A stretch of 64,000 nt of DNA, taken from the NCBI GenBank assembly GCA_946184615.1, contig CAMHFN010000005.1, positions 55,182-119,181 of the forward strand, given 5' to 3'. This document shows positions 34,310-41,613 of this stretch, in pieces. Below the pieces are notes generated by a model, which worked only from the letters and a program-made list of their open reading frames with translations, was not told where the DNA came from and made no database searches. A program made the position numbers and the translations under genes. This DNA is from an uncultured Bacteroidales bacterium (GTDB lineage Bacteria > Bacteroidota > Bacteroidia > Bacteroidales > F082). The stretch's first letter is position 1. Each line of letters opens with the position of its first letter.

Positions 34310-35101
34310 ATGAAGATCAAATGTAATTACTGCGGTGCGATGATTGATGAGACGGTGAAAAACTGTCCCCAATGTGGTGCACCGCTTTCTGGTGCCAACA
34401 GAACCTCGGAAGAACAGCCCAAGACCATCGAAGAGCTTCAGGCTTGGTATGTTGCCCACCATCTTCCACCCGAGGAAATCACGAGGTTCTTCATCGGAAA
34501 GGATATACGCGAGCCCAAGGCTTTCGGTATCTACAAAAACGAAACAGGCGACTTTGTGGTCTACAAAAACAAATCGACAGGGGAACGGGCCATTCGCTAC
34601 CAAGGTGCTGACGAGAGATATGCGGTCAACGAACTCTATCAACGTCTGAGGGCAGAGATCGTGGATCAAAAAGGACGTCGTCCAGCCGCTCCAACCCAAG
34701 CCGCAACGTCGACTCCGAAAAAGAAAAAAACCAAAGGTTGTGGCTGTATCATGGCCATCCTTTTTGTCGTTTTCATAGCCCTTGTCGCCATCTTCGACAA
34801 AACTGCGCCAAATGGTTACTACAACTACCAAGGCACACAATACTACCATCAAGGCTCTTCATGGTATTATTATGATGCCAACACCGACGATTGGTATCAA
34901 TCGGATGATATCGATATTGACCGCGACAATGCCTCAGACTATCGAATTGAGACTCATTCGGGAAAAGACTTTGAAGAGTCCTCGTGGTACGATGCAGGGA
35001 ACACCAGTGATGATCACGACTGGGATGATGATGATGACTGGGGTAGTTCCAGCAGCAGTGACTGGGATAGCGGCAGCACGGATTGGGACTCGGACTGGTA
35101 A
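34310..35101 (+). CDS. zinc-ribbon membrane protein with Y/W/D-rich tail
   Basis: A 263-residue protein. An N-terminal zinc ribbon C5-N-Y-C8 ... C19-P-Q-C22 is followed by a cytosolic domain with F-G-I-Y-K-N-E-T-G-D-F-V-V-Y-K-N-K, a Lys-rich turn, C-G-C, and one transmembrane helix (about residues 147-163, MAILFVVFIALVAIF). The extracytoplasmic tail is rich in Y, W, D and S (Y-Y-H-Q-G-S-S-W-Y-Y-Y, then repeated D-W-D-D/S-D-W). Such zinc-ribbon/one-helix proteins are common but functionally unknown. The ATG before M-K-I-K-C-N-Y was chosen so that the ribbon is N-terminal. It lies 14 bp after the lipoprotein gene and 11 bp before thpR, so they may be co-transcribed. Confidence 0.6.
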   Translation: MKIKCNYCGAMIDETVKNCPQCGAPLSGANRTSEEQPKTIEELQAWYVAHHLPPEEITRFFIGKDIREPKAFGIYKNETGDFVVYKNKSTGERAIRYQGADERYAVNELYQRLRAEIVDQKGRRPAAPTQAATSTPKKKKTKGCGCIMAILFVVFIALVAIFDKTAPNGYYNYQGTQYYHQGSSWYYYDANTDDWYQSDDIDIDRDNASDYRIETHSGKDFEESSWYDAGNTSDDHDWDDDDDWGSSSSSDWDSGSTDWDSDW

Positions 35102-35112
35102 ACGGAAAACGG

Positions 35113-35679
35113 ATGAAAAGGACTTTTTTGGCGATACCTATTCCCGTTAGTGACGAATATCCAGTGATGGTGCAACGCCTCCAGCACCATCTGGAGCATG
35201 AACGACGTAACATCAACTGGTGCAAACCCAACCAAATCCACCTTACCTTGAAATTCGTCGGCGATACGCCCGACCAAGACGTTCCCAAAATCATCGAGTC
35301 TTGTCAGCAACTCGCCAAAAAACATCTGCCTTTTAGCATGGATTTCAACCGCACGGGCATCTTCGGTAGCAACCATTCGCCAAGGGTGCTTTGGCTCGGC
35401 ATGAAAGAAGAACCTAAGGCACTTTACGATCTTGAAGCCGATGTTCTCGATGCCTTCGACAGTCTTGGCTATCTTCGTGATAGACAAAACTTTGTGCCAC
35501 ATCTTACCGTGTGCCGCATCAAACAGCTGATCGACAAGCCTTTCTTCCAACAGGTGGTTCAAGGCATCGAGCAGAAGACCTATCTTCACGCGGATGTGAA
35601 AGAAATCGTTTATTTCCAGAGCTTTCTTCAGCCTGCCGGGGCGTTTTATAAAACGTTGAAACGAATTCCATTGGGCTGA
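35113..35679 (+). CDS. thpR: RNA 2',3'-cyclic phosphodiesterase (2H family)
   Basis: A 188-residue 2H phosphoesterase. The two catalytic H-x-T-x motifs are H43-L-T-L and H130-L-T-V, spaced as in ThpR/LigT. These enzymes open 2',3'-cyclic phosphates on RNA ends in the cytoplasm. The ATG at 35113 starts the conserved R-T-F-L-A-I-P strand; a short ACGGAAAACGG sequence just before it resembles the unit of the hairpin inserted in the U32 gene. It converges on trkH with an 8-bp gap. Confidence 0.92.
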   Translation: MKRTFLAIPIPVSDEYPVMVQRLQHHLEHERRNINWCKPNQIHLTLKFVGDTPDQDVPKIIESCQQLAKKHLPFSMDFNRTGIFGSNHSPRVLWLGMKEEPKALYDLEADVLDAFDSLGYLRDRQNFVPHLTVCRIKQLIDKPFFQQVVQGIEQKTYLHADVKEIVYFQSFLQPAGAFYKTLKRIPLG

Positions 35680-35687
35680 GACGGGTT

Positions 35688-37151
35688 CTATTTCCTTCTT
35701 ATCACCAAGGTTCCGATTACAATTAGAATCGGATAAATCTCCAGTCTTCCCAACAGCATCAAGACCATGCTAAAAGATTTTAGGAAGGGGGAAAGTCCCG
35801 CATAATTTCCCATGGATCCGACTTCGCCAAAGCCCGGCCCTACGTTGCCAATACAAGCGATGGAGGCCGAGAAACCAGAGGTTAAATCCAAACCTCCAAA
35901 AACAAAAACAAGACCGCCGATGACCGCAATGGTCAGATAGAGCATGATGAAGGTCATTACAGAGGCGATTTCGCTTTCGCTTTTGGTGCTTCCATCCATC
36001 CTTACATAGTCGTGTTTATGAGGATTTGTCAGCGATTGAAACACTTCAGAGCAGCCTTTGAGCGCGAGCCAGAAACGGTCAATCTTCATGCCTCCCGAAG
36101 TGGATCCTGAACATCCGCAGATGAGCGAACTGATACAGATGATGGCTTTGCAAAAGGGAGGCCACAAGTTAGTGTCGGTGGTGGCAAATCCCGTGGTGGT
36201 CGAGATGGAACAGAGCTGGAAAGCCGACACACGCAAAGCTTCAGCGTAGGTGCTGCACGTTCCGTCGATTTTCAGTTTGAAGCCTAGACAGAGCACGCTT
36301 AAAGCGACCAGGCCTAAGAAGATGCGTACAATCTTCGTGTTTAAAATATTCTTTCGGTTGGTCGCACTGGGCCAAAAAGTTGAAAAAATGAGACTGAAGT
36401 TAATGGCCGCCATGAGCATGGCAACGATAAGAATGCCTTCGACGAGAGGACTGTCGAAGAAAGCGATGCTGGTGTTTTTGGTGCTGAACCCGCAGGTGCT
36501 GCAAGCCGACATGGCATGAGTGGCGGCATCAAACCAAGTCATGCCAGCCAAATGTAGCGCAATAAAAGTAACCAAAGTCAAGGCAATATAAACCGTTAAT
36601 ATGCGGTACACAAACTGTTTCCTTCTGCCTCGATAGTATTCTTTGGCTATGGAGGAGAGCTCCACCGTCGCCGTCATCGAATGCCGGTCGTTGTTGGCCG
36701 AAATGACAATGGAAACCAACGACACCACTCCGATGCCTCCAATCCACGCTGTGGCAATACGCCAAAACAACAGTCCCTTGGGTACAGCTTCGATGTCCGA
36801 TAGTATAGAAGCTCCAGTGGTAGTGAACCCAGAAACACTCTCGAATAATGCGTTCACCAGGTTGAACTCATGACCGTAAAACAGAAATGGCAACGCTCCA
36901 AACAAACAAGAGGCCAGCCAACATCCCGTTATAATGGAATAACCTGCCTTGATGTTGATGCGTTGTGCCGGCTTGGTCAATAAAAGTCCACCAAGACCAA
37001 ATGCCAAGGTGATGCCCGCCGAAATTAACAAGGGATATAAACTGCGATCACGATGCTCATGAAAAGCTACGAGTGCGGATAGGATAAGAAGCGCGAAAAT
37101 GCCCATCAAAGCAAAACCAATGAATCGAATGGTGATTTTCAGCGTCTGCAT
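35688..37151 (-). CDS. TrkH/KtrB-family potassium uptake protein
   Basis: A 487-residue polytopic K+ transporter subunit. All four pore-loop glycine motifs are visible: SGFTTTGAS, CSTCGFST, SISTTTGFATTD and ACIGNVGPGFG. The protein imports K+ and normally needs a cytosolic TrkA/KtrA gating partner, which is not adjacent here (the upstream gene is a divergent LysR regulator). It carries its own TAnnTTTG promoter 22 bp upstream. Length and topology are standard. Confidence 0.92.
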   Translation of the reverse strand: MQTLKITIRFIGFALMGIFALLILSALVAFHEHRDRSLYPLLISAGITLAFGLGGLLLTKPAQRINIKAGYSIITGCWLASCLFGALPFLFYGHEFNLVNALFESVSGFTTTGASILSDIEAVPKGLLFWRIATAWIGGIGVVSLVSIVISANNDRHSMTATVELSSIAKEYYRGRRKQFVYRILTVYIALTLVTFIALHLAGMTWFDAATHAMSACSTCGFSTKNTSIAFFDSPLVEGILIVAMLMAAINFSLIFSTFWPSATNRKNILNTKIVRIFLGLVALSVLCLGFKLKIDGTCSTYAEALRVSAFQLCSISTTTGFATTDTNLWPPFCKAIICISSLICGCSGSTSGGMKIDRFWLALKGCSEVFQSLTNPHKHDYVRMDGSTKSESEIASVMTFIMLYLTIAVIGGLVFVFGGLDLTSGFSASIACIGNVGPGFGEVGSMGNYAGLSPFLKSFSMVLMLLGRLEIYPILIVIGTLVIRRK

Positions 37152-37173
37152 ATCGTTTCCAAATTAAAGGACA

Positions 37174-37181
37174 CAAAAATA
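37174..37181 (-). promoter_or_regulatory. TAnnTTTG promoter box for the trkH-family gene
   Basis: TATTTTTG on the minus strand, 22 bp before the ATG at 37151; it is divergent from the LysR gene's promoter. Confidence 0.5.
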
Positions 37182-37217
37182 ATTCGCCCTATTATTATTT
37201 GTCAATACGATTATTTC

Positions 37218-37225
37218 TATTTTTG
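37218..37225 (+). promoter_or_regulatory. TAnnTTTG promoter box for the LysR-type regulator
   Basis: TATTTTTG, 21 bp before the ATG at 37247 and immediately followed by a perfect inverted repeat (37226-37243). Confidence 0.55.
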
Positions 37226-37243
37226 TATTGATAAAAATCAATA
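37226..37243. promoter_or_regulatory. inverted repeat at the LysR transcription start
   Basis: TATTGAT-AAAA-ATCAATA, perfect 7-bp arms between the -7 box and the ATG. The position fits autorepression by the encoded regulator or another factor. Confidence 0.45.
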
Positions 37244-37246
37244 AAT

Positions 37247-38173
37247 ATGACTTTACAACAGTTGGAATATCTTTTGGCGGTGGAGCAATACCGCTATTTT
37301 TCTCGGGCGGCGGAAGCCTGCGGTGTGTCACAATCCACCTTGAGCTTGATGGTGAAGAAGTTGGAAGAAGAATTGGATGTGAGCCTTTTTGATCGGGACA
37401 CCCATCCGGTAAAGCTGACGGAAATAGGGAAAAAAGTGATTGACGAGGCGAGAATGGTCTTATACCATTCCAAGCAATTGGTGGAGCAAACTCGTTCAGA
37501 GAAGATGCTTGCTTCGGGACCCCTTCGGATTGGCATGATTTCCACGGTGGCTCCCAAGCTCATGGCTGGGATGTTCAAATATCTGAGGGATAGTTATCCT
37601 GACATCAAGATGGAAGCCCAAGAAATGCGTTCAGCCTCCATGTTGGATAGTTTGAAAAAGGCGGAAATTGATATGGGAATCCTCACGGGTCCCGTGGGTG
37701 ACATTGATTTTCTGGAGGTGCCTCTTTATCATGAGCGTTTTTTTGTCTATGTGGCGTCCAAGGATACTTATGATTTGGCTCAACCCATTAAACGTTCTGA
37801 GCTGCGCAACTATCCTCTGTGGGTGATGCGTGGCGGAGTGCGTTTATTGGAAAAAAACACATTGGCGTCCGACATGAAATACACGTATGAGGAGATGTAT
37901 GAAGGAGGTCGAGTCGGCATTCTTATCCAGATCGCCAACGAAAACGGTGGTGTCACCATCGTTCCTGAAACCCACATGGAGTTCCTTTCGGAGGATATGA
38001 AAAGCCATCTTTATCCTATCATCGACCCGGTTCCTCAACGAGTTATCAGTCTTGTCATCCGTAAAGATTACATTCACGAGAAGATGATGAACATTGTCAT
38101 CAAAGCCGTTAAATCTTGTGTTCCCGCCGGACTCCATGAGCATACCATCAAAGCGGATTATATCAAATTGTAG
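37247..38173 (+). CDS. LysR-type transcriptional regulator (OxyR-like)
   Basis: A 308-residue LysR regulator: N-terminal winged helix (QLEYLLAVEQYRYFSRAAEA, then S-Q-S-T-L-S-L-M-V-K-K-L-E-E-E-L) and a periplasmic-binding-protein-like effector domain (residues 90-300). The N-terminus closely resembles Bacteroides OxyR. However, the effector domain lacks the closely spaced redox cysteine pair of OxyR; the only cysteines visible are one in the HTH (A-C-G-V) and one near the C-terminus (K-S-C-V-P). It is therefore called OxyR-like only, with the inducer unknown. An inverted repeat in its leader suggests autoregulation. ptb lies downstream, with its own promoter. Confidence 0.85.
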   Translation: MTLQQLEYLLAVEQYRYFSRAAEACGVSQSTLSLMVKKLEEELDVSLFDRDTHPVKLTEIGKKVIDEARMVLYHSKQLVEQTRSEKMLASGPLRIGMISTVAPKLMAGMFKYLRDSYPDIKMEAQEMRSASMLDSLKKAEIDMGILTGPVGDIDFLEVPLYHERFFVYVASKDTYDLAQPIKRSELRNYPLWVMRGGVRLLEKNTLASDMKYTYEEMYEGGRVGILIQIANENGGVTIVPETHMEFLSEDMKSHLYPIIDPVPQRVISLVIRKDYIHEKMMNIVIKAVKSCVPAGLHEHTIKADYIKL

Positions 38174-38212
38174 TTTTTTTGAGGTTTTCAGCGAATCAAT
38201 CATTAAAAACCT

Positions 38213-38220
38213 TATCTTTG
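38213..38220 (+). promoter_or_regulatory. TAnnTTTG promoter box for ptb-buk
   Basis: TATCTTTG, 60 bp before the ptb ATG at 38281; the longer leader is AT-rich. An in-frame start upstream of the box was rejected. Confidence 0.5.
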
Positions 38221-38280
38221 CGAAAAACTCATTTTACACCTACTCTAAATTCTAAAATCATAATCTTAAATTATAATATA

Positions 38281-39186
38281 ATGGAAATCCGTAAATTAGA
38301 ACAAATGTTCGAGGTTTTGCGCAGCAAACCCAAGAAACGTCTGGTGGCCGCATACGCCAACGATGACCACACCATCTGTGCTGTCAATGCGGCTGTGAAG
38401 GAAGGTCTCATCGATGCCACGCTTATTGGCGACGAATATACCATTGCCGAAGTGTGCAAAGCCGAGAACATTGACCCCGCCAATTTCACTATCATTCATG
38501 AACCCGTCGATGTGAAAGCGGCAGCCATGGCTTGTGACCTGATCAACGCTGGTGAGGCCGATATCCTGATGAAAGGTCTGTTGCCTACCGACAAGTACAT
38601 GCGCGCCATCCTCAACAAGGAACGTGGTCTCTGCCCGCCCAACGTTACCCTGGCCCACGTCGCCGTCATCGAGAACCCCAACTACCACAAGCTCTTGGTG
38701 GCTTCCGACTGCGCCATCATCCCGTTGCCCGACATCAAGCAGAAACAACAACTGCTTAAATATGTTACCGATGTGGCGAAAAATCTCGGCGTGAGTTGCC
38801 CCAAAGTGGCCATGGTCACCGCCACGGAACAGATGAGCGCCGGTATCCCCGCTTGTGTCGATGCGGCCATCATCTCCAAGATGAATGAGCGCGGCCAGAT
38901 CAAAGGCTGTATCGTGGAAGGTCCCATTAGTCTTGACCTCGCAACCGATGCCGAGACCGCTGCCATCAAAGGCATGAAGAGTCCCGTGGCTGGCGATGCC
39001 GACTGCCTCGTGTTCCCCAACCTCGAAGCCTCCAACGTGTTCTACAAATGCTGCACGAAGTTCGACAAGAGCGAAGTCGGTGCCATGCTCATGGGTGCCA
39101 AAGTGCCTTGCGTGCTGAGCTCACGTGGTGATACCTCAAAGACGAAACTCTATTCCATCGCCTTAGCCGCCATGATGGCGAAATGA
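38281..39186 (+). CDS. ptb: phosphate butyryltransferase
   Basis: A 301-residue phosphotransacetylase-family enzyme converting butyryl-CoA and phosphate to butyryl phosphate and CoA. Visible family features: ADILMKGLLPTDKYMRAIL, then V-A-V-I-E-N-P-N-Y-H-K-L-L, P-K-V-A-M-V-T-A-T-E-Q-M, and the C-terminal G-A-K-V-P-C-V-L-S-S-R-G-D-T-S-K. Length distinguishes it from longer Pta enzymes. The butyrate kinase gene follows 40 bp later, making the ptb-buk pair that yields butyrate plus ATP. A related branched-chain acyl substrate cannot be excluded. Confidence 0.93.
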   Translation: MEIRKLEQMFEVLRSKPKKRLVAAYANDDHTICAVNAAVKEGLIDATLIGDEYTIAEVCKAENIDPANFTIIHEPVDVKAAAMACDLINAGEADILMKGLLPTDKYMRAILNKERGLCPPNVTLAHVAVIENPNYHKLLVASDCAIIPLPDIKQKQQLLKYVTDVAKNLGVSCPKVAMVTATEQMSAGIPACVDAAIISKMNERGQIKGCIVEGPISLDLATDAETAAIKGMKSPVAGDADCLVFPNLEASNVFYKCCTKFDKSEVGAMLMGAKVPCVLSSRGDTSKTKLYSIALAAMMAK

Positions 39187-39226
39187 TTTTTTAGAAGACA
39201 GAAGTCAGAAGAAAGAAGAAAGCATT
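39187..39226. other. ptb-buk spacer with purine-rich repeat
   Basis: 40 bp containing AGAAGACAGAAGTCAGAAG (39193-39211) and further AAGAAAG units. It resembles the in-frame repeat at 31209. Its purines could serve as a weak ribosome-binding region for buk. Confidence 0.45.
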
Positions 39227-40297
39227 ATGAATAAAATATTAACCATCAACCCCGGTTCTACCTCCACGAAGATTGCGGTCTTTGAAGGAGAGGAGCAAGT
39301 ATTCAAAAAGAACATCAAGCACTCCGCCGAAGAGATTGCCAAATACGACCGCATCTCCGACCAGAAACCTTTCCGCACCGAGGTCATCCTCAACGAGTTG
39401 AAAGAAGCTGGTATCGACATCAAGGAGATGACTTGTTTGGTGGGCCGTGGTGGACTGATGCACCCGCTTACCTCCGGCGTCTATGAGGTTAACGAACGAA
39501 TGATCCAAGACCTTACTTCAGGGGTTTACGGCGAACACGCCTCCAACCTCGGCGGCCTCATCGCCAGCGACATTGCCAAGGAAATCGGCGTAAAAGCCTA
39601 TATCGCCGACCCTGTGGTGGTCGACGAGATGGATGAAGTGGCTCGTTATTCGGGTCACCCGCTTTTCCCACGCATCTCCATCTTCCATGCGCTGAACCAG
39701 AAGATCATCGCCCGTCAGCTGGCCAAAGACCTTGGACGCAAGTACGAGGACATGAACATCATCGCCATCCATCTCGGTGGCGGCATCTCGGTCAGTGCAC
39801 ACAAACACGGTCGTGTGGTCGACACCAACAACGCCCTCAACGGCGATGGTCCCTTCACCCCCGAACGCGCTGGTGCCCTGCCAGCAGGATTCCTTGTTGA
39901 CGCCTGCTTCAGCGGAAAATACACCAAAAAGGAAATCGGCCAAATGCTGAAAGGCAAGGGCGGCTTCGTGGCTTACCTCGGCACCAACGATGCCCTTGAA
40001 GTGGAAAACGCCGTGAAGGCTGGCAACAAAGAATGGGAGAAGGTCTATCGCGCAATGGCCTACCAAGTGGCTAAGGAAGTCGGTGGACTGGCGGCCTCAG
40101 CGTTCAGCATGGAGGTCGATGCCATCTTCCTCACCGGCGGCATGGCCTACGACAAAGGCTTCTGCAACATCGTCAAGTCACACGTCGAGAAGATCGCTCC
40201 CGTGTATGTCTATCCCGGTGAAGACGAGATGAAAGCCCTCGCCTTGAACGGACTGATGGTCCTCAACGGCGAGACCGACGTTAAGACCTATCAATAA
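39227..40297 (+). CDS. buk: butyrate kinase
   Basis: A 356-residue acetokinase-family enzyme that transfers the phosphate of butyryl phosphate to ADP. Visible motifs: I-N-P-G-S-T-S-T-K-I-A-V-F (phosphate-binding loop), LVGRGGLMHPL, A-I-H-L-G-G-G-I-S-V-S-A-H-K, and I-F-L-T-G-G-M-A-Y-D near the C-terminus. It is normal in length for Buk. With ptb it supports substrate-level ATP formation from butyryl-CoA. A strong hairpin terminator follows 19 bp after the stop. Confidence 0.94.
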   Translation: MNKILTINPGSTSTKIAVFEGEEQVFKKNIKHSAEEIAKYDRISDQKPFRTEVILNELKEAGIDIKEMTCLVGRGGLMHPLTSGVYEVNERMIQDLTSGVYGEHASNLGGLIASDIAKEIGVKAYIADPVVVDEMDEVARYSGHPLFPRISIFHALNQKIIARQLAKDLGRKYEDMNIIAIHLGGGISVSAHKHGRVVDTNNALNGDGPFTPERAGALPAGFLVDACFSGKYTKKEIGQMLKGKGGFVAYLGTNDALEVENAVKAGNKEWEKVYRAMAYQVAKEVGGLAASAFSMEVDAIFLTGGMAYDKGFCNIVKSHVEKIAPVYVYPGEDEMKALALNGLMVLNGETDVKTYQ

Positions 40298-40316
40298 GGT
40301 CGCGTCAGTAGCAATT

Positions 40317-40353
40317 AAAAAACGGGATCTGCATCAACAGACCCCGTTTTTTT
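40317..40353 (+). terminator. intrinsic terminator after buk
   Basis: A 13-bp stem with one mismatch: AAAACGGGATCTG pairs with CAGACCCCGTTTT, followed by a run of T. The A-rich left flank would also give a U-tract on the minus strand, so it may serve the convergent lipoprotein gene too. Confidence 0.85.
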
Positions 40354-40374
40354 GTTAAGGTTGTAAAAAAAATC

Positions 40375-40965
40375 TTATTCTTCGGTTTCTTCGACTTCCT
40401 CTTCGTCATCATAGAAGATGTCGCTCAAAACGAGGAAACGGTCATATTGCTCGTCATTGGAGAGCAGCACATACTTTTCAGCGACATCGAACTTGGCTTC
40501 AAGTTTCTCCAGAAGGGGATTGAACAGCTCGTCCGGAATTTCTTCAACGGTTTCATACTGGTCGGCCAGTGCTCCGATTTCGTCGAAAAGCACATTCTCG
40601 GCATCAGCGAGGAAAGGCTCGTAAAGGGCTTCTCCTTTGGCATCTCTTTGCTCGAGATAGGCATCCAGTCTGTCGTCGTAGATTTTCATGGCAGCATCGC
40701 TGTCTTCCTGGCTCAAACCGATGATATTATCGTTTTCGTCCAGCGGAATTTCTTGGTTCAGCTTTTCAAAGAAGGTGTCGAATCTTGCATCGGCAGCATC
40801 GTAGTAGGCCAGAAAAGCATCAGCATCCTCAACTTGGTTGAGAGAAGCGATTTCTTCGTCAAAGAAGGTGTTGAACAAGTTGACGGCAAGGTCTTTCTTG
40901 TTTTGGCAAGAAGTGAGAACGAAGCCTAATACCAGGGCTCCGAGAAGTAAAGATACTTTTTTCAT
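40375..40965 (-). CDS. acidic helical lipoprotein of unknown function
   Basis: A 196-residue protein with a lipoprotein signal peptide (lipobox L-T-S-C, Cys about residue 20). The mature part is strongly acidic and helical, with many D-A-A/E-E-I turns and an E/D-rich end (D-D-E-E-E-V-E-E-T-E-E). No domain recognised. It is convergent with buk and shares the terminator region; it has a short upstream gap to the divergent metal-binding protein gene. Confidence 0.6.
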   Translation of the reverse strand: MKKVSLLLGALVLGFVLTSCQNKKDLAVNLFNTFFDEEIASLNQVEDADAFLAYYDAADARFDTFFEKLNQEIPLDENDNIIGLSQEDSDAAMKIYDDRLDAYLEQRDAKGEALYEPFLADAENVLFDEIGALADQYETVEEIPDELFNPLLEKLEAKFDVAEKYVLLSNDEQYDRFLVLSDIFYDDEEEVEETEE

Positions 40966-41030
40966 TTTGTTTACGTTTAAGTGATGTTGTTTAAAGCGGC
41001 AAAATTAAAAAAAAACTTTAAATTTGCAGC

Positions 41031-41501
41031 ATGAAAAGAAAAAACCTTCAAATCGGGTCTGTTTTGATGGCGTTTTATGTGCTGTTTATGGCACATGGAT
41101 TGAACATAAATTTTCATCTGTGTACCGAAAACCACCGTTTGACGAGCAGCTTCGGTGATGCTTCCATGCTTTGTGAGCACTGCCTGGGGCACCACCACGA
41201 GCACATAGAAACACATGAAAACGAAAAGCATCTCGATATAAGGCATTTTGCTGCCAAATGTTGTTGCGAGGACTTCGAAGGTGAGATTGGTTTTACCGAT
41301 CAATTTACGTTTTCATCAGAAAAAGATGGGACGGGCTTTCTTCCCTTTACGGTTTTCACCGAAGCATTCCAGCTGAATAGGGACAAGGACTTGGAGTCAG
41401 CCTCCCATGATTTCATTAATGAGATAACATCCTACCTTCTCACAGGTCGCTTGAAAACAATTTTCTTTTCCCAATTGAAGCTCAATCCTCTGGTTTTCTG
41501 A
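41031..41501 (+). CDS. His/Cys-rich HYC_CC_PP-like metal-binding protein
   Basis: A 156-residue protein with an N-terminal hydrophobic segment (residues 8-25), then F-H-L-C31, then C48-E-H-C51-L-G-H54-H-H-E-H58 with more histidines to about residue 67, and K-C77-C-C79-E. This clustering of Cys and His matches the HYC_CC_PP-type small proteins that sit beside TonB-dependent receptors in Bacteroidota, a pairing linked to copper or zinc handling. It is a probable periplasmic metal-binding protein. The TonB receptor gene begins 112 bp downstream. The metal is not known. Confidence 0.65.
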   Translation: MKRKNLQIGSVLMAFYVLFMAHGLNINFHLCTENHRLTSSFGDASMLCEHCLGHHHEHIETHENEKHLDIRHFAAKCCCEDFEGEIGFTDQFTFSSEKDGTGFLPFTVFTEAFQLNRDKDLESASHDFINEITSYLLTGRLKTIFFSQLKLNPLVF

Positions 41502-41580
41502 TTCGTTTCAGAGGCAAAAAGGCCTTCTGGCCCCAGCCCTCTAACCCATAGCATGGTCTTGGGTCACATCAATTTAAGGT

Positions 41581-41601
41581 ATTACGCCCCCATTGGGGCA
41601 A
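41581..41601. repeat. GC-rich hairpin repeat before the TonB receptor gene
   Basis: GCCCC-CATT-GGGGC within A-G-G-T-A-T-T-flanked sequence, resembling the hairpin at 29592-29610 (which is also preceded by AGGTATT). It lies 13 bp before the receptor ATG, where it could affect translation. Confidence 0.5.
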
Positions 41602-41613
41602 AAGTTTTATATC

